From the NCBI RefSeq assembly GCF_000276665.1, contig NW_004955460.1:2885373-2949372 (forward strand): a stretch of DNA of 64,000 nt. Direction: 5' to 3'. This document shows, piece by piece, positions 34,693-46,605 of the stretch. The position numbers and the translations under genes are program-made. A model generated the notes under the pieces. It had not been told where the DNA came from, searched no databases, and was given only the letters and a program-made list of their open reading frames with translations. Source of the stretch: Chinchilla lanigera. Lineage: Eukaryota > Chordata > Mammalia > Rodentia > Chinchillidae. Each line of letters begins with the position of its first letter. The stretch's first letter is position 1.

Positions 34693-34858
34693 GATTCTTA
34701 CAGTGTTTGCTCAAAATGTCTGTGGCACAGAATAAGAATTAGAGAATAACATTTTTTCTGAATAAAAAATTTTAAAAGAAACATGGAACCTCTGTTTATG
34801 GAAATTGGTGGAATCCCCCCAAAATTCTTGGTCCAAATCATTTAAAAATATTAATATA

Positions 34859-34942
34859 GGGATGGGGATATTGCTCAGTGGCACAAGAGCCTACCTGGCA
34901 AGAGAAAAGTCCTGAATTCGATTCCCAGTACCCCCCAAAAAA
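34859..34942 (+). mobile_element. ID-type SINE, diverged
   Basis: gggatggggatattgctcagtgg, cctacctggcaag and gaattcgattcccagtac, with only a short A-tail. The 8-nt duplication ttaatata at 34851-34858 and 34944-34951 is weak. Confidence 0.85.
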
Positions 34943-34951
34943 GTTAATATA

Positions 34952-37040
34952 TACTTTTAAAATATTTTAACTGTATAGCTGAGATAATAAACATGTTTTT
35001 TACATCATTGGGAGATGAGAAATTGAGGAAGGTGAGCAAACAGACACAGAATTTCATAAAATCTTAATTAAATGAGCTCAAAGGCAGCAACTTCCACAAG
35101 AGAATCTTGCCAACATTTATGGATGTGTAACTATGGTATAAATACCCAGATGGAGAGTGGAAGATGCAGTTCAAAGATGGTACAAGAGGAGGACTCATGT
35201 TTGAGAACCTCCCCCAATGCAAATGAGCCCCCTAAATGTTACTGGAAAGATCTCGTATTAAATCCTAATAACACCTACAGAGTGGACTTCTCAACAGCAA
35301 AACTGAACCCAGAAGCATCAGTATTACTATTATTGCAAATGGCCTTATATAATATTCTACAATTATGAGAACAAAGTAAAAGAGAAAAGAGGAAAAGAGA
35401 CTAACCAATAGAACTACTAACTAGAAAAATGATGCTATTTAACTTAAGGGTAGAACCATCACTAATCACTTCTGATGTGTCTAGGGAAAAAGAGTAGTGA
35501 GCTTGGCCATTTATTTACCATATTAAAGATACTACCCTCACTTCTTACATTCCTGTTCACCACCTACTCCTACCACCTCTCCACAAACCCAGGGATATGA
35601 GCTATGGATACCCCAGCAGGAATTCTATCCAGGGCCAAATTTATGAAGATAATACAGGCAAATCTAGCTAGTCACTAAGTCTAATTATAACTTTTTAAAA
35701 ATCAGTAAAGGAAAGTTTATTTGAATTTTGTGTGGAGATATGGTGGAAGAGAGTATTTCTCAAGAAAGAGTATGCATTAGAACCACAGTGTGTGGGGAAA
35801 GGAGTGTTTACAAATACAAATAGCTAGTCTGTGCCTGATCTACTGAATCCCTTCTTAGGCAACTGTGATACATGGTAAAATAATGGTAAAATAATGGCAA
35901 AATAATGATGGATCTAATGAAATTCTACCTGGATCTAGCCTGGTGTTCCAAAGGCACTGAACCTGGTTTTATCAGCAATCAGTCCTGTGGAAGCTAACAC
36001 ATTCAAAGTCAAACTGCCTTTAAAACTTGTAGGGATAGCAGAATGCCAGTCCTTAGTGTACATGACTGTCGCGTGGAATCCAAATACCCATGTTATCATG
36101 ATTTCCCCCTTCTCCACCTATAATGAACTACTTGGAGACATGGTTGTATCAAAAAATGCAATCAATTTGCATCAGAAAGCACTGTAACATGGACCAGGCA
36201 GCTGCAGGGAGTCTCCCATATTGCATCAGCATATTTTCTTCATGAATGTTAATAGGTTGCTAGTGAATGTGGAATTAGAAGAAGGAGGTGGGGAGGCAAA
36301 TTTAAGGGCCCTTGAAATACCTTTCTCATTGAAGAGATGGTTATCAGCACAAGACCAGAATATACAAGTCTTTTGACAACAACCATCTCTGTGAAGTGAG
36401 CATTTTTGTCTTCGGAACCTCCTGATCTCTGAGTGCTTGGATGAGCCTGGGATGTGCACTGAAAATATTGCTTCCATAGAATGCTTCAGCTAAGTACTCT
36501 GCCCTGCTTCAGATGAAACCTTTTAAATATACTCTGTTCTTTTCTATTCTAAGACACAGGCACACGATCATATGTCTAAAGTCAAGACATGTATTTAGAC
36601 AGATGTATAGTTTAACATGAGTTCTTAAAATTAGTGCACCTCTGGCAGATAAAAACTGTTTCTCCCATTATAATTGCAAATTTTCTGTGGGAATGCGTCG
36701 TATTTACCCACCTTCATTCAACCCTTGATCAATCGTGTGGTTAGGGTAAAAGACCAACATCTACATCAGATACCCCATAAAAGATGAAGGGCTATGCTAA
36801 CAAAACAGAGATGTAAGAGAGAAGTGTGAGGCCCAATAATGCTATATTCCTGAAATTCATGAATAAATCCAAAGGGTGCTTCTGTCAGAAACCAATTCAT
36901 TTGAGGATCATGTTTGACATAGCAGAGGTGACACCTTATTTAAATTTTTGGATTGTTTTAGTAATAAGAATTTGGACTGAGGTAAGACAAAAATATATAT
37001 CCAGAAATAATATTTTTATTTTTTTTCCTTAATGTTTTTA
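34952..37040. other. Unassigned sequence with a small tandem repeat
   Basis: 35872-35904 is three copies of an 11-nt unit (atggtaaaata, third copy one change). ORFs at 35072-35368 and 35987-36187 are the longest, but match nothing I know. Confidence 0.35.
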
Positions 37041-37060
37041 TTAAAAAATAGTCTTTCAGT

Positions 37061-37182
37061 TTTGTTTTGTTTTTTTGAGACAGGGTCTTGTCATGTAGTT
37101 CAGACTGGCTATAGCCCATGCTGACCCTCCTGCCTCAGCCTCCCACGTACTGGGATTACAGGTGTGCATCACCACACCCCTT
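37061..37182 (-). mobile_element. B1-type SINE (antisense)
   Basis: ttttttgagacagggtc, tagttcagactggctatagcc, tcctgcctcagcctccc, actgggattacaggtgtgc and atcaccacacccc are textbook antisense B1. The flanks ttaaaaaatagtctt and ttaacattagtctt suggest a decayed target duplication. Confidence 0.92.
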
Positions 37183-37194
37183 AACATTAGTCTT

Positions 37195-38839
37195 GACTGT
37201 AATGACTTGCTAACATTTCCTTGTTTGTGTACATAGGACCTAAGGAAACAGTACTAAGTTATTTATTCCTTAAACTACTATCTTTCTCTTAAAATCCTAA
37301 TGCATAACATTGTGGTTCTTCTTTCGAAGATACCAAGTCGACCCCTTTAATGAGCCTTACAGCCCTCTAATCACTAATGTACATCTACAGTCACTAAATT
37401 TATCTCAAAAAGTCCCTAGCATTAAATGTCAGTATCTGGAAAACTCAGATCAGTTAGAAAGCTGCTCAAGCAAAATAAACCAGAGAAAATATTCTTTGAT
37501 TTTTAATTATCTTGCTTCTCTCTTTATGCAAACTGTTTGTTCAAATTGCATAGACAAAGAAGAGTTACAACTACACAGCTTTCAGGAATGGTTACTTGAT
37601 GAAGACAAACTTGTGTTACACTAATTTTAATCCAGAGGTTTCACCTTTATCATAACAACTTTCATTCTTTTAGCTGAAAAGGAAAAAAGATTCCTTCTGT
37701 GTAAACAGCAAGTGCATTTTCTGTCAAATATGATTAATGTTTGATAAATAAAGTTTATGAATTTTGTAAAAGAAAAGGGTTTTGTTTGGTTTCTGAATGA
37801 TCTTTGTAAATAGCTCTCTCTGCTCTTTTGACATCTGTTAGCTCCTCCATATCCTGCAAGCATTAAGTGTATTATGCTTTCAGCTGCAAGCAAATAAGAA
37901 CAAATCTCAGCCACCTCATTTTATAAATCCTTTCAATCATTTGTAATATTCTTTGACTGGCAAATAAAAGGACCGCATCAAAAACGCAATTTAACTCATT
38001 GCTTGCAGATGGAAATAACGCACTGCATTCACTCAGGACAGAGCACACTACTATATTCAAAACAGATCACGCTCAAATATTTATTCAGCACTCTAAATCT
38101 GCTTCTAAAAATCATTGGTAATATATCACATTTCTATTTTTCTGAGGCAAAGTGATCAGAATTTAAATTATTGTGCACACACAAGTAAACATGTTGACAT
38201 AATAGTCTGGAATTATTCCACAATGTCCTTAAAATTAATTTTCTCTCCCTGCAAATAATTTCTGTAGCTCATCCTGTTACTATGTTATTGTCTGTTAGAT
38301 TTGTTATTTAAATCTAAGTTAAGTTTTCAGAAGAAACATATTTTAGGAAAACTCTCCTCTTCCTATACTGGCTCACTGCTAAGTACTGTATTTGGCTTTT
38401 CAAATTACTGTGTAACTAAAACTTGTACTATTACAGTGAAACTCACTGATGAAATAATTGTTATTTGAAACATAGTTTGCCTTCTTCATATATACCCTGG
38501 TGCACATAAATTTTGAAGGCAGCTTTCAGGAGCAGCCACACTGACTTTAATTTTTCCTGGTGGCATTTATGAGTCAAGGGGTCTTAGAAACATTCCCCAG
38601 CCCTTCTGAGCTTCCTTCTTTACATGTTTACTGTGAGCAGAAATCATACAACACTGGGTTTTATGAAAATTCGATGAGTTGATGTCTACAAATGCAGTAT
38701 ATGCAGTATAGTGTACTCAAAACAATAGCTACACAATAAAGTCAGTTTCTATATTTTAAATTGTAGAATCATAAAGTAGGCCTTTTCTCTTTAAGATTCT
38801 CTATTTCTTGGTGCTTTTTCACAAGCATGTGGCTTAATT
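37195..38839. other. Unassigned AT-rich sequence
   Basis: No repeat was recognised. The long AT-rich stretch with well-formed words but no ORF support looks like possible conserved noncoding DNA. The 104-aa ORF at 37310-37624 has no known domain. Confidence 0.3.
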
Positions 38840-39530
38840 AAAAACCTAACTCAAAACCTGCTGTATAATTCACCACCCAACTTCTGGGTATTTATTTAAA
38901 ACAACTGAAATCCAGTTTTCAAAGGCCTGATGTTGAGGGGCCGGGGATTTAGCTCAGTGGCACAGCGCCTGCCTCGCAAGTGTGAGGTCATGAGTTCGAT
39001 TCCCGGTACCGGAAAAAAACAAAAAACAAACAAAAAAAGGCCTGATATTCACTGGCACACTATTCACAGCACATAAGACAGAGGAACAAACTAAATGTCT
39101 ATTAGTGAATAAATGGATAAAGAAAATGTGGTATCCATGTAGAATGGAACATTGTTGTGAGAAGTCCTGCCATATGTAATTGGAGTGGACTTGGAAATCC
39201 CTGCTATCTAGATAAACCTTGAAGATAATATGTTAAGCAAAATAAGCCAATCACAGACAGTATATGATATGACTTCACTTATATGAAGTATCTAAAATAG
39301 CATCAGAGAGTAGAATAGTGTTACTGGCGACTGAATGGGAAGGAAGAATGGGCCCTTTGTAACCAATAGACATTAAGTCTCAATTATGCTGGATGGAAGA
39401 GTTCTGAAGATCTGCTGAACAATGTTGTTCCTCCAGTTACTTATACTGCATTGAACACATAAAATTTTGCTAAGAGGATAGACCTTACGTTAAATGTTAT
39501 CACAATGAAACCAGTTAAATATCTCCTTTG
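38840..39530 (+). mobile_element. Old L1 fragment: ORF2 end and 3' UTR
   Basis: aattcaccacccaacttctggg, caaactaaatgtctatt, aaatggataaagaaaatgtgg, aatggaacattgttgtg, gttaagcaaaataagcc and cagacagtatatgatatgac match the standard L1 ORF2 tail order. It is interrupted by an ID SINE at 38935-39035. Confidence 0.75.
38935..39035 (+). mobile_element. ID-type SINE
   Basis: Body ggggccggggatttagctc, agcgcctgcctcgcaag and gagttcgattcccggtacc, then an A-rich tail with AACAAAA spacers. Duplication aaaggcctgat at 38921-38931 and 39036-39046. It lies inside the old L1 fragment. Confidence 0.95.
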
Positions 39531-39596
39531 GATTTTTATACAATATTGTGCCTGATATTCTCTTTTGTACCTGCCTGGACTGATAAATTAATTAAT

Positions 39597-39865
39597 GAGT
39601 TTAAGGATGCAGACGGATAGGAGGAATACATTCTAATGTTCTACAGCTCAGCAGTATAACTATAGTTGATGACATTTATTTCCAAATAGCTGGTAAAGAG
39701 GATTTTGAATACTCCTAATACAAAAAAGTGATAAATGTTTGAGGTGCTAGATATATCAATTACCCCACTCTAATCAGTACACATATGTTCATGTATTAAA
39801 ATATCATACTGTGTCTCATATATCTGTATAATTACACACCAATTAAAATTTTAAAATAAACAAGT
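39597..39865 (+). mobile_element. Old L1M 3' UTR
   Basis: gaatactcctaatacaaaaaag, gataaatgtttgaggtgctag, attaccccactctaatcag and atttgtataattacacaccaattaaaa-like words are the typical end of L1MA/B-type elements. Confidence 0.75.
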
Positions 39866-40329
39866 AGATAAAATAATAAAATAAGGAGATAATATTAAAA
39901 AGACAACTTTTTAAGAAGTCCAGATAGATCCAGGTGAACAAACCATATCACCAGGATCCTAACTCCGTTCACCAGGTCTTCATTCCTGTCGCTCTGCTCT
40001 CTTCAAGCAAGCTCCCACCCAGCTGTAAGAACTATGACACCCAAGAGCCTGTGCTTACACTCTAACAACTGACCAACTGAACCAGAAAAGAAATATCTCC
40101 CCAATATTTCCAGGAAGAACACTAGAAATTTTTCTGGTTACTGGACTTGGTCACTTGCCTGGTCTTCCTCTAACCTCCCAGGCTAGAAGAGTGCAATCCA
40201 TTCATGTTCCATCATTGACCAAGGGTGGGGAAAGCCGCCCCGCTTGAGCCTCTGTGAGGAGGAGGTGAGAGAAAGAGGTGACAGGCAAAGGCTGACAATG
40301 GCTCTAGAACTCAGACATCTATCAGAGGA
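39866..40329. other. Unassigned sequence
   Basis: Nothing recognised. It is moderately GC-rich near 40220-40260. Confidence 0.3.
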
Positions 40330-41400
40330 GAATAGAAACCACAGGTTCAACATGTTTTATTATTTCCATTTGGTTCTCCTTTATATCTTCTCTTTCTTGG
40401 CAAAGATGTTCTATTTCTCTGCTAAGATGTTCTACATTTTTATTTGTGTACTTGTTATTGAAAGTTGAGAGTTTAGCTTTTTTTTTAAAGAGCAGCCGCA
40501 CTGACACCTTTCTCAGATAATTCTAACATCTGTACATTCTCACTGTTGGTATCTGTCATCTTTTCACATTCAGGTCGATATTTCCCTAGTTTGGTGGGGA
40601 GAGTGATCTCCAATTATATTCTAGATACTTGGGCTATTATGAGACTCTTGATATTATCTCAGTGTTCTGTCTTAGCAAGTCTCCTCTAACTCCATGCTGG
40701 CAGGGAAAGGAGGTACTGCATCATGACTGCAAGCTGAGAGGGAAAGCTCGGCCTGTTGACACCCTGCTGAGAAGAAATGACCCCTCAGTACTGCTGGCCA
40801 GAGATGGGAGTTCAAGTAGCCCACTAGGCCTCTGTCATAACCCTCTGGCTCACAGTGAGGGTAGTGCCTTGTCACTCCTACCATGTGGCTTCCACTGATA
40901 CACAAGGTGAAGCAGGTGACTCACTTTTGCTGGGAGACCACAGAAGCCCAGGGTTCCCCTTGGCCTCCCATCCCAGAAGAGATGTGCAGGAAAGCTCTCC
41001 TACTGCTGGATAGAGCAGAGAGTTCATTTTCCTCCAAAGGCCTCCACCGTTCCTGGGGTGAGGGGTGGTCCTCATTACTGGCAGGACAGGCTGAAAGCCC
41101 ACACTTCCCACCTGGATTGCTCTGAGAGCACCCCACAGTAGGTTTTCATGGCAGAACGGTCAAGGGTAAAAGTCTAGGCTCCCTACTGTGCCTCTGCTGA
41201 CAGAGGTTCTGATGGGGCGGCTATGATTTCCCGTGATATTTGCCTGAAGTAAGGACATTTTTGTGTATGTCTTCTGGCCTGCCCTCAATCCTGAAATTTC
41301 TTGCTTTCTACCTTCTCCAACACTCTGTCTGGAATATATGAGGGGAAAAAAAGACCCACCATGACAGTTCATTGACATGATAATCTTTGGTTCCCAAATC
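40330..41400 (-). mobile_element. Old L1M 5' UTR and start of ORF1 (antisense)
   Basis: Read on the minus strand: 5' UTR-like words with repeated 'ctaggcctctgctgac' modules on the opposite strand, then cagatgttagaattatctgag and, near 40340-40440, the ORF1-start words gcagagaaatagaac, ccaagaaagagaag and aaggagaaccaaatggaaat. It is a diverged relative of the plus-strand relic at 1996-3330. ORFs 40629-41459 are shadows of this repeat. Confidence 0.6.
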
Positions 41401-43429
41401 TCTGGTTGATCTACCTTCCTTCCATCTTTCTGAGTCTTAGGTTTACCTCTAATATCCACTTTCCTTTGAGATGTTGGCCTCTTATGTTCTGGCTTTGTAA
41501 AGCATCCCTCAACTCAAATCTGGTAAAACTGGTGCTAGCTCTGAGTTACCACTTTCTGGCAAGTTCTATAACAGGCACTAAAGAATGGTAATGCCCAAAG
41601 GGGTGGGGCTGGAGTGAGGAAGGACATGGGGGCTTACTCCAGCACACTGCATTCTTTGGGGGAATAATACTATTGAAATCCTAACTTTCTTGGTAGCTCG
41701 TCAGTGCTTTTGAATAAAATAGTTTTAAAATATACAGTTTGCTTATTGTTCTTAATGGGAGGGTCAGTCTACTACAAATTAGTCTTCTTATTACCAGAAA
41801 TAGAACTGTCTGATGTCTCTTAAGGATTTTTACATAGTGTTGTACCTACTATTATCTTGTTTTGTTCCTGTCCTGAGCTTATAAATTAATTCTGATCATG
41901 GAGGCTCTAGAGTTAAGACAGATTGTGTTTGAAAAGCTTACTGGAAAATGAATCAAATAACAAGTAATTTTATATTTGCCATGACAAATATTCAGCTTGT
42001 ATGCACCAGCATACCTGGACTGGTTACTAAAATACTGATATTAATCAGCAAACGCCTGCTGTGCTGCAGCCCCAGCACCCTCCCTAAGATTTCACTGAAA
42101 TAACTAACAGAAAGCACTAACACTTAGCTTAGGGTGCCCCTCTGGGACACTACGTCTGTGCATGGATGGTATCCTATAATTTGGGGGATAGCCTGTGATT
42201 AGCTGCTTTTCAAAAACCTGAATATCACTGCTGAGCCATCCTTATCCCAGTTTAGCTTTTCATTTACTACAGGAATTAATTATGTTTTTCTCTTGGTTAC
42301 TTCCATATGGAATTGTTTGATAGAGCTCTTTCATTTATTTGTATAATACTGAACAATATAATTAGCAAAACTATTCAGGTTGTGTCTGTGAACCCACTCT
42401 ATTTTAATTTTCTAGCTATGAATATCTTTACCTTTAATTAAAGTAATTAAAACCAGACACGATTACCAGGTTAAGCTAAATAATTAATGATAACTCATTG
42501 CTAAGATATTAATGTCCTCTTTGCTAAGCAAGTGTTACGTTGAATACATGAAAATAAGAATGCCTATAACAGATATCTTGTAAAAATAATCATTAGAAAA
42601 CGTATTCATAGTGGCCATTTTATCCTTCTATTGCTCTTTGAATTATTTCCTTCAACTATAGTCTCAGCATATCATTGTCATTACACTTGTCTGAGATAAT
42701 ATGCTTAAATTTCATAAACCTTAATATTTCAATTACTGACCTTCTATAGGGAACAATCAAGGCATTATGTAAGCTAAGATTATTTTTCTTTGAACTAAAT
42801 TACAAACAGATGCCTAATTAATGATTTTGGTGAATTGCAATGCAATTATAATTTTTCACTCTGAAGTCACAATTTTTCACTCTGAAAACCACTAATTTAG
42901 AGAATAATGCATGCATTTTAATACATTTGTTCTTTATACTACTTTGGCAGAGTACCATGTCCTATAAGTAAAATTAAAAGTGCTTATACATATATTAATA
43001 TTTTGTGGCTATTATAATCAAGCCTTGGAGGCTTTTCCAAGTTCCACCTTATATTCTTGGTTAGTAGTTTAGTCCCCCAAAAGTCTTAACATCAAATTTT
43101 CACACTTCTACCTAAGACTAAGTTTCTTTCAGTGGTAGTCATGAGACTTACCGATCCCTGCAGATTCTAAATGAGTGGGTAATGGGATAAAGGAAGATGG
43201 CTCAAATATCAGAATTCATTGAGTTAATTTAATCATTCTTCCTACCCCCAAAGAACTAGTGGAAAACAAGTAGCAAACAGCTGTCTTCCCTAGGAATGGC
43301 CCATCTATCAGTTTTTGCTTCCTAGTAAAAGAAACAGATATTAATTTCATCTCTATTGATAGGCACCTAAGTTGTCTGCATAGTTTAGCTATTGCGAATT
43401 GCACTCCTATAAAAATGGATATGTTTCAT
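41401..43429. other. Unassigned AT-rich sequence
   Basis: No repeat was recognised over 2 kb. 42240-42900 is rich in TAATTA, ATTAAT and AATTAAAG words typical of homeodomain-bound conserved noncoding elements. No exon was seen. Confidence 0.35.
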
Positions 43430-43992
43430 GTCTATAGCAGCATAATTCATAAGAGGCAAAGTTTGGAAGTAATTATGCTCACTAACAGATGAATAGATGA
43501 AGAAAATCTGCTATGGATACACAGAAGAACATTACTCAGCCATAAAAAAGCATAACCTGTCTTTTGCAGGAAAATGGATACACACAGAGATGGTAATGCT
43601 AAGTGAAATAAACTAGACACAGACGTTTAAAATATCACATGGTGGGGGCTGAGGATTTAGCTCAGCATCACAGTGCTTGCCTGGCAGGTGCAAGGTCAAG
43701 AGTTCAATTCTCGGTACTGGAAAAAAACCAAAAAAATAAAAAAATAAAATATCACATGGTTTCTCTTCCAAGAGAAACTCAAAATATAGGTAATTTAAAG
43801 AGAAAAATGAAAGAGATAATAGGAAACAGGGAGGTAGACTAGGGAGATGGGAAGGGAAACTGGGATAGGAGGAAAGGAGTGGATGAAGCAGGGAAAAGGA
43901 AGTGAACATGGTTAAGAGGTGATACGGATATACACTCATTCCCCGAGGTGATTGCAACCTTTAAGCATCTCAAGTGTATAGCAGTAAAATAT
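43430..43992 (+). mobile_element. Older L1 3' end, left of the large L1
   Basis: tagcagcataattcataagagg, agaacattactcagccataaa, ggatacacacagagatgg, ctaagtgaaataaactagacaca and a G/A-rich 3' UTR. It is cut by an ID SINE at 43645-43744. The same segment recurs at 51177-51540. Confidence 0.75.
43645..43744 (+). mobile_element. ID-type SINE, perfect 16-bp TSD
   Basis: Body gggggctgaggatttagctcag, gcctggcaggtgcaagg and gagttcaattctcggtac, then A-rich tail. Duplication taaaatatcacatggt at 43628-43643 and 43745-43760 without mismatch. Confidence 0.95.
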
Positions 43993-44489
43993 AAAGTGCA
44001 TCTTGCTTTGTGACAGCGGGGCCAGCTAGAGGAGAGTAAGTGTGTGCTCTGTGCTCCCTCTATTGTCTCGGGGACAGCAGAGTCTTTGAGAAGAGTGTAA
44101 TGACACATACCTTTGTCAAACAGACTGACAGGAACCCCAAGGCCTGAGACCCAGGACAACAGCTGGGGCCCAGGTGCACAGGCACACACATACCTTTGAA
44201 GGGCAAATTGGCAAGACCAGCAGCATGAAAGTGTCTGAAACAGTGCTGAGGAGCCAATGAGTAGACTTCAGAGAACTCCACCAGCAGAAGTCTAGTCTCA
44301 GGCCCCACATTGACAGGCTAAGATCAGCTCCATACCCAACACATTTCTGGGATTAAATATGGACACTATCACAGAACTGTAAGCACCAGAGGTACTACTT
44401 TCATTTGCTCTTGTTTGTCTGATTGGATATCCCTCTCCTGTCTGGTTGGATGTCACCTTGTTTTCTTCTGTGTTCAGTAGTTATTTTTT

Positions 44490-44597
44490 TTTTTATTTTT
44501 TTATTTTTTTGGTTTTTCTCCGGTACCGGGAACCGAACTCACGACCTTGTGCTTGCCAGGCAGGCGCTTTTCCCGCTGAGCTAAATCCCCAGCCCCC
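44490..44597 (-). mobile_element. ID-type SINE in the L1 5' UTR
   Basis: Minus-strand body ggggctggggatttagctc, cctgcctggcaagcac and gagttcggttcccggtacc, with tail seen as T-runs on the left. Duplication tcagtagttatttttt at 44474-44489 and 44598-44613. Confidence 0.95.
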
Positions 44598-45048
44598 TCA
44601 GTAGTTATTTTTTATTTAGAGTTTTTTTCTTTTTCTTTTGTTCTCTCCTCTCTCTCATCTCCTTTTTCTTTCTTTCTTCTCTCTTGTTCATTTTCACTCT
44701 CTTTCTCTTTTATACCTTCCTTTTTCAATGATTAGGTTTTTTACCTTTTTTTCATTCTCTTCTATAGACCCACTTTCTCTCTTTCCTTAACTACTTCTTT
44801 AATTTAAACTTTCAAGGGAGTAAACATTATCTCTGCCCTTTCTACTACTCCTTTGAATACTATTTTATTCTTTCCCTCTTGTGTCCTCTAGTTTCCCAAA
44901 ACTTTGGTGGTCATGCTTTAATCTCTGGCCCTGACTCTACTATATTTGATCTCACTCATCACTTTAGCCCATCCCCAACCATCTTAACACCTCTGCTCCC
45001 AAGAGAAGGGTAAAATCACCTGACCAAGGGAGAAATCACTGCATACAG

Positions 45049-45387
45049 GTGCACAGTACATGTTTGATTTTGTTACATAATTTAAGAGTTTACTCCTACG
45101 GTCAGAGAAAACAGGTTAATGGTTACCATAGTTTATCAGTAGTTAAACTGCATTTGAAACTATTTTTATTACTAACTGTACTACTTCAGCCAGATGTCAT
45201 ACATGTTATAATCAGTTTTTCTCCCCTGTATAACACTGTGGCTGTACAAGGTAATAATTTCCACTACAGCTCAGTATCAAAGGACTGGGAGCTGAGACAA
45301 ATAGTAATCTTGCATCCTTTACAAATTGGGAAGCTAGGGCCTTGGGAAAGCTATAAGAAACCACTTACATCTAAAAGACATCCCTGA
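45049..45387 (+). other. 112-codon ORF in the L1 5' UTR
   Basis: A sense-strand ORF starting MHSTCLILLHNLRVYS and ending just before the ORF1 start (ATG at 45496). It is uninterrupted although ORF1 and ORF2 each have several lesions. No known domain is visible, and chance is a fair explanation for an ORF this size. Confidence 0.25.
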
Positions 45388-45495
45388 AGAACAGACATCC
45401 TAAAATGAAACCTAAATACTAGCGATAAAGCTATATATCATAATAAACTGGCAAATATCAACATAAAAAACAAAATATGAAAAAGAAAATAGAAA

Positions 45496-46605
45496 ATGAC
45501 AAGACACAGAAGCAAAATGCAACCCCAGGCCCCCAGCCCACCCAGAACAAGCACAGAACTCAAGGAAAGATGAAATTTGAAATCAAACACTGGAAATTTC
45601 TGAAATGATAGCAGCAGAAGTGAAAAAAAAAAAGTGGAAAAGGCTATGGAGAAAATAATCTCTCAGATTACAGAAAGAAATGATGCTTAAAATAAAAGAT
45701 GTTAGAGAAGACACAGGTAAAAGAACAGATGAGACAAGAAAAATGATGGAAATAATGTCCAGTATAGAAAAGAAATGGAATCCATGAAACAGAACCAAAC
45801 CGAAATCCAAAAGATTAGAACCTCCATTGAAAGTATATGCAACAGGTTGAATGAAGGAGAGGATAGGATTTCAGATCTAGAAGACAGAATTATAGCTAGT
45901 GATAATGAAAAGAAAAATATCTTAAAATTAACAAGAAAAAAATTAACAAGAGGCCATGAAAAATCAATTCAACAGCTGCAAGATGAAGCAAAGAAGAATA
46001 ACATAAACTCGATTGGGTTTAGTAAGAAAGCTGGAGAAAGCACAAATGACATTAAAATAATCTTAACAAAAATAATGCCAGAAAACTTCCCAAGTGTGGA
46101 AAAAGAATTTGACATACAAATAAATGAAGCATTTAGAAATCTAAATATTCAAAACCAAAATAAAACTACACCAAGACATATAATAATCAAGATTCCAGAA
46201 ATTCAACACAAAAACAGACTTTTAAAAGCTGTAAGAGAAAAAAACAGATCACCTATAAAGGAAAGCCCATCAGAATCAGAGCAGACTTCTCAACACAAAC
46301 CCTGAAGTCACGAAGAGCTTGGAGCAAAGTATTTCAGGTCCTGAAAGAAAATAACTTCCAACCCAGATTGATGTACCCTGCAAAACTATCTTTCAAAATT
46401 AATGGAGAAATAAGATACTTCCATGACAAAGAACAACTAAAGAGATTTATGAGCACCAAACCAATGCTACAAAGAGTACTAAAAGATATTCTAGACAGAG
46501 AAAAAAATGACCACAATTCCAAGAATAACAACAGAAAGAAACCACTAGGCAGGGTAAGCAATGAAATAGACAGGGAAAGCAGGGAACCAACAACAGGGAA
46601 ATACC
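45496..46605 (+). pseudogene. L1 ORF1 (RNA-binding chaperone), broken
   Basis: ORF1p coats L1 RNA as a trimer. The likely start is ATG 45496 (MTRHRSKMQPQAPSPP), with a TGA in frame at 45571-45573. From 45775 a long frame shows a coiled-coil-like stretch (NRLNEGEDRISDLEDRI) and the family words MPENFPSVEKEF and TPRHIIIKIPEIQHK. A frame change near 46264-46269 moves the C-terminal domain (MMYPAKLSFKINGEIRYFHD, LQRVLKDIL) into another frame. That second frame stays open to 46763, overlapping ORF2. The usual ORF1 is about 300-370 aa, and no single frame here covers that. Confidence 0.85.

Larger units (their letters stand above)
44005..45495 (+). promoter_or_regulatory. L1 5' UTR (internal promoter region)
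   Basis: The region from the 5' duplication to the ORF1 start. The first 350 nt are GC-richer (gacagcggggccagctagagg, cctgagacccaggacaac). Past the antisense ID it turns pyrimidine-rich. No tandem monomers of the mouse kind are seen. It should carry the pol II internal promoter of the family; that is family knowledge, not shown here. Confidence 0.6.

Noticed and set aside
43613..44310. Several 65-116 aa minus ORFs
   Set aside because: They lie across an ID SINE, an old L1 3' UTR and the L1 5' UTR in antisense, and overlap each other in different frames.
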